A stretch of 64,000 nt of DNA, from NCBI RefSeq assembly GCF_004328705.1, contig NZ_CP035319.1, positions 4,030,001 through 4,094,000 on the forward strand, written 5' to 3'. Shown here piece by piece: positions 1 through 7,996 of this stretch. The notes below the pieces were generated by a model, which was given only the letters and a program-made list of their open reading frames with translations, was not told where the DNA came from and ran no database searches. The translations under genes were made by a program, and so were the position numbers. Positions within the stretch are counted from its first letter, which is position 1; each line of letters starts with the position of its first letter. Source of the DNA: Rhodococcus sp. ABRD24. GTDB lineage: Bacteria > Actinomycetota > Actinomycetes > Mycobacteriales > Mycobacteriaceae.

Positions 1-770
1 CGTTCCAGGATGCGCCGGTTGAGCTCGCCCGCCAGGGCGGCCAGCTGCACCCGGTCGTTCGCGCCCGCCACCAGATGGGCATCGCTGATGTGCTGGGCCC
101 GAACGGTTTTCCCGGCCTGCCGCGCGATCGAAATGACATCGGTGAGATACAGCTCGCCCTGCGCATTGTCGGCGTTCAGTGACGACAGTGCCGCCCTCAG
201 TGTGACGGCGTCGAACGCATAGACCCCCGAATTGACCTCGGTGATCGCGAGCTGCGAGTCGGTGGCGTCGGCCTGCTCGACGATCGCATTGACCTCGCCG
301 TCGGTGGTGCGCAGGATTCGGCCGTACCCGGTGGGGTCGGCGGCGGTGGAGGTGAGCACGGTCACCGCGGCTGCCGGGGCGCAAGTGTGGGTCGCGAGCA
401 GTGCATGCAATGTGTCGCCGTCGAGTAGCGGTACATCGGCGGCGGTGACGAGCACGGTGCCGTCGAAGTCGTCGGGCAGAGCGCTCAGCCCACATCCGAC
501 GGCGTGACCGGTCCCGTTCTGCTCATGCTGGACGGCGGTGGCTACGGCGCGCCCGAGATCCTTGGCAACCTCGTCGACCGCAGCACCGACGGCGTCGCGA
601 TCGTGGCCGACCACCGCCACCAGTTCCGTCGGCTCGACCGCGGCCGCCGCATGTAGTGAGTGCGCGAGCATCGAACGACCAGCCAGGGTGTGCAGCACCT
701 TGGGGGTCTTCGACCGCATTCGCGTCCCGGCACCGGCTGCGAGGACGATGACGGCGGTCTGCGGTGGCAT
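1..770 (-). CDS. glmU: Bifunctional UDP-GlcNAc pyrophosphorylase / GlcN-1-P acetyltransferase GlmU (N-terminal part)
   Basis: Makes UDP-N-acetylglucosamine in the cytoplasm for peptidoglycan and arabinogalactan linker synthesis. Only the N-terminal 256 or so residues lie in the window; the gene continues past the left edge, so the left-handed beta-helix acetyltransferase domain is not visible. The start is the ATG at 770, giving [18 protein letters not shown]; the LAAGxGTRM...PK signature of nucleotidyl transferases sits at residues 10-25. Further pyrophosphorylase segments ([11 protein letters not shown], then GYGRI, then EVNSGVYAF) are intact. The neighbouring tRNA-Gln and TetR gene match the order around Rv1018c/Rv1019. 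About 290 bases without a gene lie between its start and the tRNA and presumably hold its promoter. Confidence 0.96.
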   Translation of the reverse strand, partial: MPPQTAVIVLAAGAGTRMRSKTPKVLHTLAGRSMLAHSLHAAAAVEPTELVAVVGHDRDAVGAAVDEVAKDLGRAVATAVQHEQNGTGHAVGCGLSALPDDFDGTVLVTAADVPLLDGDTLHALLATHTCAPAAAVTVLTSTAADPTGYGRILRTTDGEVNAIVEQADATDSQLAITEVNSGVYAFDAVTLRAALSSLNADNAQGELYLTDVISIARQAGKTVRAQHISDAHLVAGANDRVQLAALAGELNRRILE

Positions 771-1064
771 GAAGCTCCCTCGAGGTCGATCTACGCTTTG
801 CCGCTTGTGCGGGCGGTCTCGTCGCGCACGTTCCGAAGAAGAATATCGCGCGCTGTTCGCCTGCCGGCAACGCGCTCTTCCAATGAGCTCGACCCTAGCG
901 GTGGGTGAGGGTTGCGGTCTGCAGAACCGAACGAGCTACGAAGTCGGCGTCGCGGCGCCGGAGGCAAGTTAACGGAAGAGTAACGGCGAGCAACTGCCTG
1001 CTGGCTGGGGGTGTGGAGAATCACATGCTGCAGCGGGCGATGTCGATCGTCGAAATCGAAGGAG

Positions 1065-1135
1065 CTCCGCCGCCAGGACTCGAACCTGAACTATCTGAAC
1101 CAAAATCAGAGGTGCTGCCATTACACCACGGCGGA
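1065..1135 (-). tRNA. tRNA-Gln (anticodon UUG)
   Basis: The minus strand folds as a cloverleaf of 71 nt. The acceptor stem is TCCGCCG with CGGCGGA. The anticodon stem is TCTGA/TCAGA around the loop TTTTGGT, giving anticodon TTG. The T arm is TCAGG-TTCGAGT-CCTGG and the discriminator is G. The 3' CCA is not encoded (CTCC follows). It lies between glmU and a TetR gene. Confidence 0.95.
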
Positions 1136-1301
1136 TTGCCGCGCCGACGGGCCGTAGCCCGAAGCGCGGAAACGATCCTCGCATGCCGACGCGCCGCACG
1201 TCGAACTGCTCGCGAAAATACATCGGTTTCGCCCGATAGGCTGGCCACTACCTGCATCGTCGCTGCAGTGGACGGCGTGTCGGAAAGGACGGTTACCTCG
1301 A

Positions 1302-1946
1302 GTGTCGAGACCATCGCGGGAAACTCCGGGTGCCGAACGCGCCCCCCGTACCCGCATGACGGGTACGCAGCGTCGTGAGCAGTTGATCGAGATCGGGCGG
1401 GCACTGTTCGCTGAGCGCGGGTACGAGGCGGCGTCGATCGAGGAGATTGCAGCGCGCGCGAACGTCTCCAAGCCTGTTGTCTACGAGCACTTCGGCGGCA
1501 AGGAAGGGCTGTACGCCGTCGTCGTCGACCGTGAGATGTCGAAGCTGCTCGAGATGATCACCTCGTCGCTGACGCAGAATCGGTCCCGCGTCCGGGTCGA
1601 GAGGGTTGCACTCGCGCTGCTGACATACGTCGAGGAGCGGACCGACGGGTTCCGGATTCTCGTGCGGGACTCGCCGGTCGCCGCGGACGAGGGTACGTAT
1701 TCGAGCCTGCTCAACGAGGCGGTACGGCAGGTGGGTCACATCCTCGCGGGGGACTTCGCCCGGCGCGGATTCGATCCGGAGCTCGCTCCCTTGTATGCAC
1801 AGGGTCTCGTCGGCATGGTCGCAACCACCGCAACATGGTGGCTGGACGAACGGACGCCCTCCAAGGAAGTGGTGGCCGCGCATTTGGTGAATCTGTGCTG
1901 GAACGGTCTGACGAACCTGGAGGCGGACCCCCAGCTCGGGGAATGA
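1302..1946 (+). CDS. TetR/AcrR-family transcriptional regulator (Rv1019-like)
   Basis: DNA-binding repressor of the TetR family. The N-terminal helix-turn-helix is clear: RREQLIEIGRALFAERGYEAASIEEIAARANVSK followed by the typical VVYEHFGGKEGLYAVVV recognition-helix region, around residues 23-75. The rest is an all-helical ligand/dimer domain. In M. tuberculosis the gene between glmU and mfd (Rv1019) is also a TetR regulator, so this is the likely ortholog, now separated from mfd by the 2140-10539 insert. The GTG at 1302 is preceded by GGAAAGGA but at long spacing; an internal ATG at 1356 would give 196 residues and is a real alternative. The effector is unknown. Confidence 0.85.
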   Translation: MSRPSRETPGAERAPRTRMTGTQRREQLIEIGRALFAERGYEAASIEEIAARANVSKPVVYEHFGGKEGLYAVVVDREMSKLLEMITSSLTQNRSRVRVERVALALLTYVEERTDGFRILVRDSPVAADEGTYSSLLNEAVRQVGHILAGDFARRGFDPELAPLYAQGLVGMVATTATWWLDERTPSKEVVAAHLVNLCWNGLTNLEADPQLGE

Positions 1947-2139
1947 TGCCTACGTCGTTCGCGTTGTCCTCGCGGATCGGCAATGCTACGGTCCCGCGGT
2001 TGTTCCGCTGAACCTGATCGTTCGCTGATTTCGGGGACCCGCGCGGCGGGCTCGGTGGATGTGTCGGGCGGGCGGCACCAGGTCGCCGGTGACGAGCGGC
2101 TGTCGGTTGTGTGGACGCGGGGACGGTAAGGACAGGTAC

Positions 2140-2772
2140 ATGGCCAGGCAGGATCGGGCGGAAGCGACCCGCGACTCGGTACTTCGTGGTGCCGCCGAGG
2201 TCTTCGGCCGGCTCGGATACGCGCAGTCGAGTCTCAGCGAGATCATCATCGAGTCGAAGGTGACGAAGGGTGCGCTCTACTTTCACTTCGCGTCCAAGGA
2301 GGAACTCGCGCGTGCCGTCATCGACGAGGGCTGCGCACGGTTGGACGCCGCGGTTCTGCCGTGGCTGGATCGGCGGACTCCGGCGCTCGAGGCGCTGATC
2401 GGAATGTCGTGTGTCATCTCCGACACCGCGGCGACCGATGTGCTGGTTCGTTCGATGTTCCGCCTGGTCACTGAGATCGGTGACTATCGTGGCTCAGGCA
2501 CCGCGATCTTCGACACCTGGCTCCGGACCCATTGCGTCCTCACCCGCCGCGCGGCCACCGAGGGCGACTTGCGTGCGGACGTGGATCCGGACGAGGTAGG
2601 GCGGTTGTTGCTCGAGTTGGTCAGCGGCGTCCGCCTGCTCGCTGCGGCCACCCGCGAACTCGACGACCTCGCGCCTCGCCTGGGTGGGGTGTGGCAATCG
2701 ATCCTGCCTGTGTTCGTACCGGAATCGAAGGTCGAGTACTTTCGTCAGTTCGCCGCCCGCCGTTTGCGCTGA
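2140..2772 (+). CDS. TetR-family regulator resembling gamma-butyrolactone receptors
   Basis: A 210-residue TetR regulator. The N terminus (QDRAEATRDSVLRGAAEVFGRLGYAQSSLSEI, then SKVTKGALYFHFASKEELARAVIDE) is close to the ArpA/ScbR type of gamma-butyrolactone receptor, which keeps the VTKGALYFHFxSKEELA stretch. The C-terminal part is less diagnostic. The ATG at 2140 places the helix-turn-helix at the expected distance from the N terminus. It is the first gene of the accessory block that carries the carrier-protein operon and reads in the same direction, so it is the natural candidate to control it. No gene for a butyrolactone synthase (AfsA type) is visible in the window, so the ligand is open. 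Family assignment is from pattern only. Confidence 0.8.
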   Translation: MARQDRAEATRDSVLRGAAEVFGRLGYAQSSLSEIIIESKVTKGALYFHFASKEELARAVIDEGCARLDAAVLPWLDRRTPALEALIGMSCVISDTAATDVLVRSMFRLVTEIGDYRGSGTAIFDTWLRTHCVLTRRAATEGDLRADVDPDEVGRLLLELVSGVRLLAAATRELDDLAPRLGGVWQSILPVFVPESKVEYFRQFAARRLR

Positions 2773-3003
2773 CCGTACGTCTGCCGGTGGCCGTGGACGC
2801 CGAAGCGGCGCTGGGCGTTCGGTTGTTGTAGTACTCGGCTGCTAGTAATCTGACGGCGGGCATGTCGATCGAGGTCGGCTGTCCGGACGCGCTGTCGGTC
2901 TGCGGGGGGCTAAAGCGGACACCGTTGTCGTGAGGCTGTCTACTCGACTGCTCGCCTGGGAAATGCCGAGGTGCAGTGCGTAGGCGGCAAGGGGGAGATT
3001 CTT

Positions 3004-4065
3004 GTGCCACAAAGCAATTCCAGTGCGAGATCATTGGCCGAACGGGGAGAGCTGATCGGGTCGGTGATTGCCGGCCGGTGGGCTTCGGACGTGGACGGGG
3101 AGGGGCGATTTCCGCGCGAGGCGGTTGACGGGCTGTGCCATCAGGGTGTGCTGGGCAGTGCCGTGCCGGTCCACCTTGGCGGGGGCGGCGCATCGATGTC
3201 CGAAATATGTGAACTTGTACGGATTCTCGGGCGTCATTGCGCTTCCACTGCGATGGTCCTCGCAATTCATCAGGCGATGGTGTTTGCGATTTCCCGGCAC
3301 GGGAGCGGGGGGCGCTTCGACCGGGTGCTGTGTGAGATCGCGGATGATCAGTTGCTCGTGACCGGGTGTTTCCGCCAGCCTGCCCGCTTGGGGGAGGGCA
3401 GCTCGTCGACCACTGCGGGAGCGACGGTTCTTTTCGGTGAGGAAGCTGATGTCGTGCTAACCCGAGTCGGCGTAGCCGACGGGGCGGGCGGTGGTCACGA
3501 AGACGGGCTGGCGCTGGTCCGGACCGACGAAATCGCTTTGCGCCAGGAGTCTTACGGTGACGGGCTGGGGCTGCGTGGGCTCGGCTGGAACACCTACTCG
3601 TTGGAGGTGCCCGACCACGCTGGTGATCGCTTCTGTGACAGGTTCGGCCGCGTCGCGGCAATGACGCTCGAACCGGCACTTCGGCTTCTGTCGGGAGCAG
3701 CCGGAGTGGGGATCGCCGATACCGCGCTGGACACGGCCGGTCGCTTCGTCGTGGATCACGGATCGCTTGGTTTCGTTGACGATTGGTCGGAGCATGCGCT
3801 CGAGCTCGCTCAGTCGGAGGGTGCTCGCGACGCGGCCTGGGATTGCATCCTCGGGCATGCTCGGAACTTCGGTGACTGTGCGGTGGCGGGTATCGACTCC
3901 GGGTCGACAGTCGCGTCGGCGATGGGTATCTGCGGCCCGGCGGGGTATCGCGAGACGGGAGAGTTCGGCCTCGGGCGCCAACTGCGGGACTCTCTCGGGA
4001 TCCGGGAAATGGTCGTTGCTGCGATCGGCATCGAGCGCGGTGGGCGGATCTCGGATAGGTTCTGA
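3004..4065 (+). CDS. Acyl-CoA dehydrogenase-like protein, shortened middle domain
   Basis: A 353-residue flavoprotein-like protein. The N-terminal helical domain (RFPREAVDGLCHQGVLGSAVP, then ILGRHCASTAMVLAIHQ) and the C-terminal segment ending in CGPAGYRETGEFGLGRQLRDSLG match the second dehydrogenase of this locus (4885-6072). The middle beta-domain is short: where the second enzyme has the TTEVGIGGDVRRS motif plus about 25 residues, this one has only LVTGCFRQPARLGEGSSS and a truncated strand. It may be a non-catalytic partner, as in the alpha2beta2 dehydrogenases of mycobacteria, or a diverging duplicate. The GTG at 3004 follows AAGGGGGAG at good spacing. It precedes the operon with a gap of about 150 bases. 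Confidence 0.75.
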   Translation: MPQSNSSARSLAERGELIGSVIAGRWASDVDGEGRFPREAVDGLCHQGVLGSAVPVHLGGGGASMSEICELVRILGRHCASTAMVLAIHQAMVFAISRHGSGGRFDRVLCEIADDQLLVTGCFRQPARLGEGSSSTTAGATVLFGEEADVVLTRVGVADGAGGGHEDGLALVRTDEIALRQESYGDGLGLRGLGWNTYSLEVPDHAGDRFCDRFGRVAAMTLEPALRLLSGAAGVGIADTALDTAGRFVVDHGSLGFVDDWSEHALELAQSEGARDAAWDCILGHARNFGDCAVAGIDSGSTVASAMGICGPAGYRETGEFGLGRQLRDSLGIREMVVAAIGIERGGRISDRF

Positions 4066-4070
4066 CGCCA

Positions 4071-4093
4071 ATACCAACTTTCAGTCTGTTTGT
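4071..4093 (+). promoter_or_regulatory. Possible operator upstream of the carrier-protein operon
   Basis: ATACCAAC, then six bases, then CTGTTTGT: an imperfect inverted repeat that loosely recalls the ARE boxes (ACAnACC...GGTnTGT) bound by gamma-butyrolactone receptors. It lies just after the first dehydrogenase gene and before the holo-ACP synthase gene. The match is weak and the half-sites differ at several positions. Confidence 0.25.
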
Positions 4094-4217
4094 CCTCATT
4101 ATCCAGGGTGATCAGTCTCTTATTGTCGGGTTGTGCGGGCGTGCGGTAGCTTGTGATCCGGTTTGCTGCGGGGCGCTGACCGTCTGTCGATCGAGGTGGG
4201 CACGATGGGGGGTGCAT

Positions 4218-4649
4218 ATGTCCGGGAGAACGGTGACCACCGGAGGTTCGCGGATCGGGTGCGACGTCGCGATGGTCGGCGACGTCGACCGCAGCATCGA
4301 GCGGTTCGGTGAGCGATACCTGCGTCGAGTCTTCACCGAGCGGGAGGTGGCGGAATGCGCCGGCCCGATTCAGGCGTGCCGACTTGCAGCGAGATTTGCT
4401 GCAAAGGAGGCGGTGATGAAGGTGCTGCGTCCGTCGGACGACGCGGTGCCCTGGACGAACATCGAAGTGCGGCGGGCGAGTTGGGGCGGCTGTGTCGTCG
4501 AGCTGTCGGGTAGTGCGGCTCGTCTGGCCGCGCAGCAGGGTGTCGGTGAGGTGCAGATTTCGATTTCCCACGACGGCGGCGTTGCGGTGGCCATGGCTAC
4601 TGCCGTCGTTCTCGGTGGGGCCGAACTGAACAGGGGGGAGTGGTCATGA
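4218..4649 (+). CDS. Holo-[acyl-carrier-protein] synthase-like phosphopantetheinyl transferase
   Basis: Transfers the 4'-phosphopantetheine arm of CoA to a carrier-protein serine. The 143-residue length and motifs fit AcpS: IGCDVAMVGDV at residues 13-23 (metal-binding Asp16) and FAAKEAVMKVL at 60-70 (Glu64), plus the QISISHDGGVAVAMA C-terminal strand. The ATG at 4218 has a G-rich ribosome site (GATGGGGGG) and removes an unconserved upstream extension. The gene overlaps the carrier-protein gene by ATGA, so the likely substrate is that carrier protein. An AcpS in a pathway operon suggests a dedicated activator rather than the housekeeping copy. Confidence 0.9.
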   Translation: MSGRTVTTGGSRIGCDVAMVGDVDRSIERFGERYLRRVFTEREVAECAGPIQACRLAARFAAKEAVMKVLRPSDDAVPWTNIEVRRASWGGCVVELSGSAARLAAQQGVGEVQISISHDGGVAVAMATAVVLGGAELNRGEWS

Positions 4650-4888
4650 CGGAGAGTGCCATCCGGGATGTGCTCGATCGGCATGCGCGCCTGGTGGAGG
4701 ATGCGCGCCGCATCGATTCCGCGTCGGACTTGTACGAATTGGGATTGACATCGCACGCAAGTGTGAACGTGATGCTGGCGCTGGAGGATTCGTTCGACAT
4801 CGAGTTCCCCGACGAGTTGCTGCGCAAGAGCACCTTCGAGAGTGTCGATGCCATCCGGAGGGCCCTGTCGTCGCTGGGGGCAGGATGA
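4646..4888 (+). CDS. Small acyl/aminoacyl carrier protein
   Basis: An 80-residue four-helix carrier protein. The attachment site is Ser36 in DLYELGLTSHASVNVM, where family members read LGLxS. This is followed by LALEDSFDIEFPDELL, typical of the carrier proteins served by stand-alone amino acid:carrier protein ligases (Bradyrhizobium and Agrobacterium examples). The ATG at 4646 overlaps the stop of the AcpS gene; a GTG two codons earlier is possible. Its own stop overlaps the next start. Expected role: carry an activated amino acid as a thioester to the dehydrogenase encoded next. Confidence 0.93.
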   Translation: MTESAIRDVLDRHARLVEDARRIDSASDLYELGLTSHASVNVMLALEDSFDIEFPDELLRKSTFESVDAIRRALSSLGAG

Positions 4889-6072
4889 GCGTCTCGGCGG
4901 TCGGTGTGCTCGAGGGGGATGCGGTCGAGCGTGCCACCCGGGTCGCCGCCGACGTGGCGGCGCTGTGGGCGGACGAGGTGGACCGCGACGCTCGTTTCCC
5001 AGTAGAGGCAGTCGATGCGCTGAGGGGTGCCGCGCTCCTGAGCTGTGCTGTGCCACGGCATCGCGGTGGCGAGGGTGCCTCCCTGCCGGCGCTGTGCCGG
5101 ATGGCGCGGATTCTCGGACACCACTGCGCAGCAACAGGAATGGTCTTCGCGATGCATCAGAGTCAGGTGATGTCTCTGGTGCGGCACGGTGACAGTGCGG
5201 CGATGAGAGACTTCGTCGATGCTGCTGTCGGTGCACAGTATCTACTGGCCTCTGCTACCACGGAAGTCGGGATCGGCGGGGATGTACGACGGAGTTCCTG
5301 TGCGATCGAGATGGTCGCCGGCCGTGCGACGGTATCGAAGAATGCCCCGGTCATCTCGTACGGAGAGTACGCGGACGCGGTTCTCGTGACGGCCCGGCGC
5401 ACGCCGGACAGCCCGGCGAGCGACCAGGTACTGGTCGTGTGCCGGCGCTCCGATGTCGAGCTCGAGCCCACCGGAGCCTGGAACACGTTGGGGCTCCGCG
5501 GTACCTGCAGTCCGGGCTTCGCGCTCCACGCCTCTACGGAACCTGGTCTGATCTGCACCGATCCGTACTCGGAGATCTCCAGTGAGACAATGCTGCCGGT
5601 GTCGCACTGTCTGTGGTCGGCGGTCTGGCTCGGTATCGCTGACGCCGCTATGGACAAGGCGCGCAGGTTTGTCCAGTCTGCGGGCCGCCGAGACCCCGGT
5701 GTCGTGCCGCCCGGGGCACTTCGGCTCGCCGAATCGGCCGCTGCCCACCAGCAGATGGTGGATCTCGTGGACAGTGCCGCCGTGCGCTTCGAAAGGGCAG
5801 CTCGAGATCCTGACGACACTGTCGTTCGCGTTCCGAACGGAGTGGGCTTCGCGCTCGCGATGAACAATCTGAAGGTCAGTACGTCGAACCTGGTGGTCGA
5901 CATCGTAGGTCAGGCGATGCTGATCTGCGGTATCGCGGGATACCGCGAGGACGGGAAGTACAGCTTGGGTCGCCATCTGCGTGACGCGTACGGCGCTCGC
6001 ATCATGGTGAACAACGACCGCATCACCGCCAATTCCGCGCAGCTGGCGTTGGCATACCGGGGGGCATTGTGA
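4885..6072 (+). CDS. Acyl-CoA dehydrogenase-family flavoprotein, probably acting on a carrier-bound substrate
   Basis: A full-length 395-residue member of the acyl-CoA dehydrogenase fold. The N-terminal helical domain has ILGHHCAATGMVFAMHQSQ. The middle domain has the FAD-contact motif SATTEVGIGGDVRRSS. The C-terminal helical domain ends in GIAGYREDGKYSLGRHLRDAYGARIM. It is translationally coupled on both sides (ATGA with the carrier protein, GTGA with the ligase). Relatives such as prolyl-carrier-protein dehydrogenases oxidise an amino acid while it is tethered to a carrier protein. By position that is the likely chemistry here, rather than fatty-acid beta-oxidation. I could not place the catalytic base with certainty. 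The shorter paralog at 3004-4065 could be a partner subunit. Confidence 0.88.
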   Translation: MSVSAVGVLEGDAVERATRVAADVAALWADEVDRDARFPVEAVDALRGAALLSCAVPRHRGGEGASLPALCRMARILGHHCAATGMVFAMHQSQVMSLVRHGDSAAMRDFVDAAVGAQYLLASATTEVGIGGDVRRSSCAIEMVAGRATVSKNAPVISYGEYADAVLVTARRTPDSPASDQVLVVCRRSDVELEPTGAWNTLGLRGTCSPGFALHASTEPGLICTDPYSEISSETMLPVSHCLWSAVWLGIADAAMDKARRFVQSAGRRDPGVVPPGALRLAESAAAHQQMVDLVDSAAVRFERAARDPDDTVVRVPNGVGFALAMNNLKVSTSNLVVDIVGQAMLICGIAGYREDGKYSLGRHLRDAYGARIMVNNDRITANSAQLALAYRGAL

Positions 6073-7010
6073 GCGAGCAACCGGCCGAAACCCTGACCGA
6101 TCTGGACCGGGCGCGTCTCGATCTTCGATGCGAACTGCTGACCTCGGGTTTGCTGATCGAGTCGTCGGTGCCGGGACTCTACGGGCGGTCCGGACAGTTC
6201 GAGGACATAGTGGACGGTATCGACCGTGTCGTGCGTGCTGCAGGCCCGGGTTCGGAGGCGATCCGCCTGCGGTTTCCTCCGATGTTGCCGCGCAGCGACT
6301 TCGAGCGAACCGACTACATTGCATCGTTCCCCAATCTGACCGGCGCTATCCACTCGTTCACCGGAACCAACGCCGATCACGCACGAATGCTGGCCGACCG
6401 CTCCGAGGGGAAGTCGTGGGACGGCTACTTGGAACCGGCGGACACGATGCTGGTGCCGGCCGCGTGTCATCCGGCGTACCCGATGTTCACCGGGGCACTA
6501 GCCGAAGGCGGGGTCCTCCTGGACGTGTACGGATACTGCTTCAGGAACGAGCCTGCCGTGGATCCGGCTCGGATGCAGGCCTTCCGGATGCACGAGTTCG
6601 TCGTGATCGGCGATCCCGACACCGCTGCGAATCATCGCGCTTCATGGATAGACCGGGGACTCCAGGTGCTGGACGATCTGGGACTGGAGGCGACCGCGGT
6701 TGTCGCCAACGATCCGTTCTTCGGTCGTGCGGGCCGGATGCTGGCAGCCAACCAGCGCAACGAGAACCTGAAGACAGAGTTGACAATTCGTCTGTACGGC
6801 GATCTGGACGAGGGCACCGCGGTGGTGTCGTGCAATTGCCACCAGGACCACTTCGGCGCCACCTTCGGCATCGAGACCTCGGACGGATCTGTGGCGCACA
6901 GCGCGTGCGTCGGGTTCGGAATGGAACGCATCGCGCTGGCGATGCTGCGCACGCACGGTTCGGATCCACGGCGGTGGCCGGCGGGGGTGCGCAGTCGGAT
7001 GGCGCTGTGA
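6069..7010 (+). CDS. Amino acid:[carrier protein] ligase (class II aminoacyl-tRNA synthetase-like)
   Basis: A 313-residue catalytic core resembling an atypical seryl-tRNA synthetase without a tRNA-binding arm. Class II motif 2 is CFRNE at 157-161 followed by FRMHEFV. Motif 3 is GFGMERIAL at 282-290 (Arg287). The expected zinc ligands are all present: Cys133 (AACHP), Glu176 (HEF) and Cys280 (ACVGFG). This matches my recollection of Bradyrhizobium Bll0957, which activates glycine or alanine and passes it to a carrier-protein pantetheine. The GTG at 6069 overlaps the preceding stop. The amino acid used cannot be read from sequence. Confidence 0.92.
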   Translation: MSEQPAETLTDLDRARLDLRCELLTSGLLIESSVPGLYGRSGQFEDIVDGIDRVVRAAGPGSEAIRLRFPPMLPRSDFERTDYIASFPNLTGAIHSFTGTNADHARMLADRSEGKSWDGYLEPADTMLVPAACHPAYPMFTGALAEGGVLLDVYGYCFRNEPAVDPARMQAFRMHEFVVIGDPDTAANHRASWIDRGLQVLDDLGLEATAVVANDPFFGRAGRMLAANQRNENLKTELTIRLYGDLDEGTAVVSCNCHQDHFGATFGIETSDGSVAHSACVGFGMERIALAMLRTHGSDPRRWPAGVRSRMAL

Positions 7011-7996
7011 CCGGACCGCTGCTGCCGGTCGCAACCGCCGGTTATTCGCCGCACGGTATCCACTCGTCGCGGCGGATCTGGGCGGAGACCAACTGCTACG
7101 TCGATCTGTGGGTGGAGATCCTGCACGTGATCGGTGCCGACCCGGTGCCCGCCGCCGCATGTGCCTTCTCGTCGCGATTCGACGGCCGACAGTGGACGTT
7201 CCTGAAGTTCAGGCCGGAGGACCTGGCGGCGTTGTACGGGATCGACGTCGCCGAGATGAATATCTGGCGCCCCGCAATCGACCACCTGGAACACAACCTC
7301 GATGCGGGCATGCTGTCGACGGTCGAGGTGGACGGATTCTGGCTGCCGGACACCGCCGGTACGAGTTATCGGCGGCAGCACGTCAAGACGACCATCGCCC
7401 CGAACCGGATCGACCGAGCCGTGGAAGAGCTCGAGTACTTCCACAACAGCGGTTACCACCTGCTCCGCGGCGAGGACTTCCGGTGCCTGTTCGGTGTCGG
7501 AGACGAACCGGTGTCGTCGTTCGCCCCGTACGTCGAGCAGGTGCGGTTCGACCGGCGTCCCCTCCTTGACGAAGGCCGGTTCGGCGCGGTGCTCCGCCGG
7601 CATCTGCGGACGCGCTCGCCGGACAATCCGGTGGCAGGTCTCGCGGCGCGCGTCGAGTCAGACGCGGCGTGGCTACGGGTAGCCGGGATGGAAGCCTTCC
7701 ATTCGTGGACCTTCGGAACGCTGCGGCAGTGCGGCGCGTCCGCCGAATTGGCCGCCGATGTCTGCGAATTCATGGATTCCCGTGGCTATCCGGGCGCGGC
7801 GGCCGCCGCCGGTGGGTTCCGGGCTGTTGCCGAGGGCGCCAAGTCCGTCCAGTTCCGCATGTCGCGGGTCGCACACGGACGCGCCGTCGACCCCCGAGCC
7901 CAGCTTGCAGCGATGGCGGAAGAGTGGGAGCGGTCGATGGACATTGTCGTGAAAGCTGCAGAAGCTGACCAACCGATTCAGGTGTCCGCACGGTGA
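7007..7996 (+). CDS. DUF1839 family protein
   Basis: A 329-residue soluble protein of unknown activity. I recognise the DUF1839 family from the WAETNCYVDLWVEILH start and the WTFLKFRPEDLAALYGIDVAEMNIW stretch. Family members, as I recall, sit next to amino acid:carrier protein ligases in rhizobia and actinobacteria. No membrane segment or signal peptide is visible. The GTG at 7007 overlaps the ligase stop and the 3' end overlaps the GH2 start, so it is translated with the operon. It may accept or transfer the carrier-bound amino acid, but that is inference from context only. Confidence 0.82.
   Translation: MTGPLLPVATAGYSPHGIHSSRRIWAETNCYVDLWVEILHVIGADPVPAAACAFSSRFDGRQWTFLKFRPEDLAALYGIDVAEMNIWRPAIDHLEHNLDAGMLSTVEVDGFWLPDTAGTSYRRQHVKTTIAPNRIDRAVEELEYFHNSGYHLLRGEDFRCLFGVGDEPVSSFAPYVEQVRFDRRPLLDEGRFGAVLRRHLRTRSPDNPVAGLAARVESDAAWLRVAGMEAFHSWTFGTLRQCGASAELAADVCEFMDSRGYPGAAAAAGGFRAVAEGAKSVQFRMSRVAHGRAVDPRAQLAAMAEEWERSMDIVVKAAEADQPIQVSAR

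Noticed and set aside
2621..4099. 492-codon open frame on the minus strand across the first dehydrogenase
   Set aside because: Its product is almost only Arg, Pro and Ser, typical of an antisense frame in GC-rich DNA.
6128..7006. Upstream extension of the DUF1839 frame
   Set aside because: It overlaps the amino acid ligase in another frame and reads as Arg/Gly-rich noise. The GTG at 7007 overlapping the ligase stop is the natural start.
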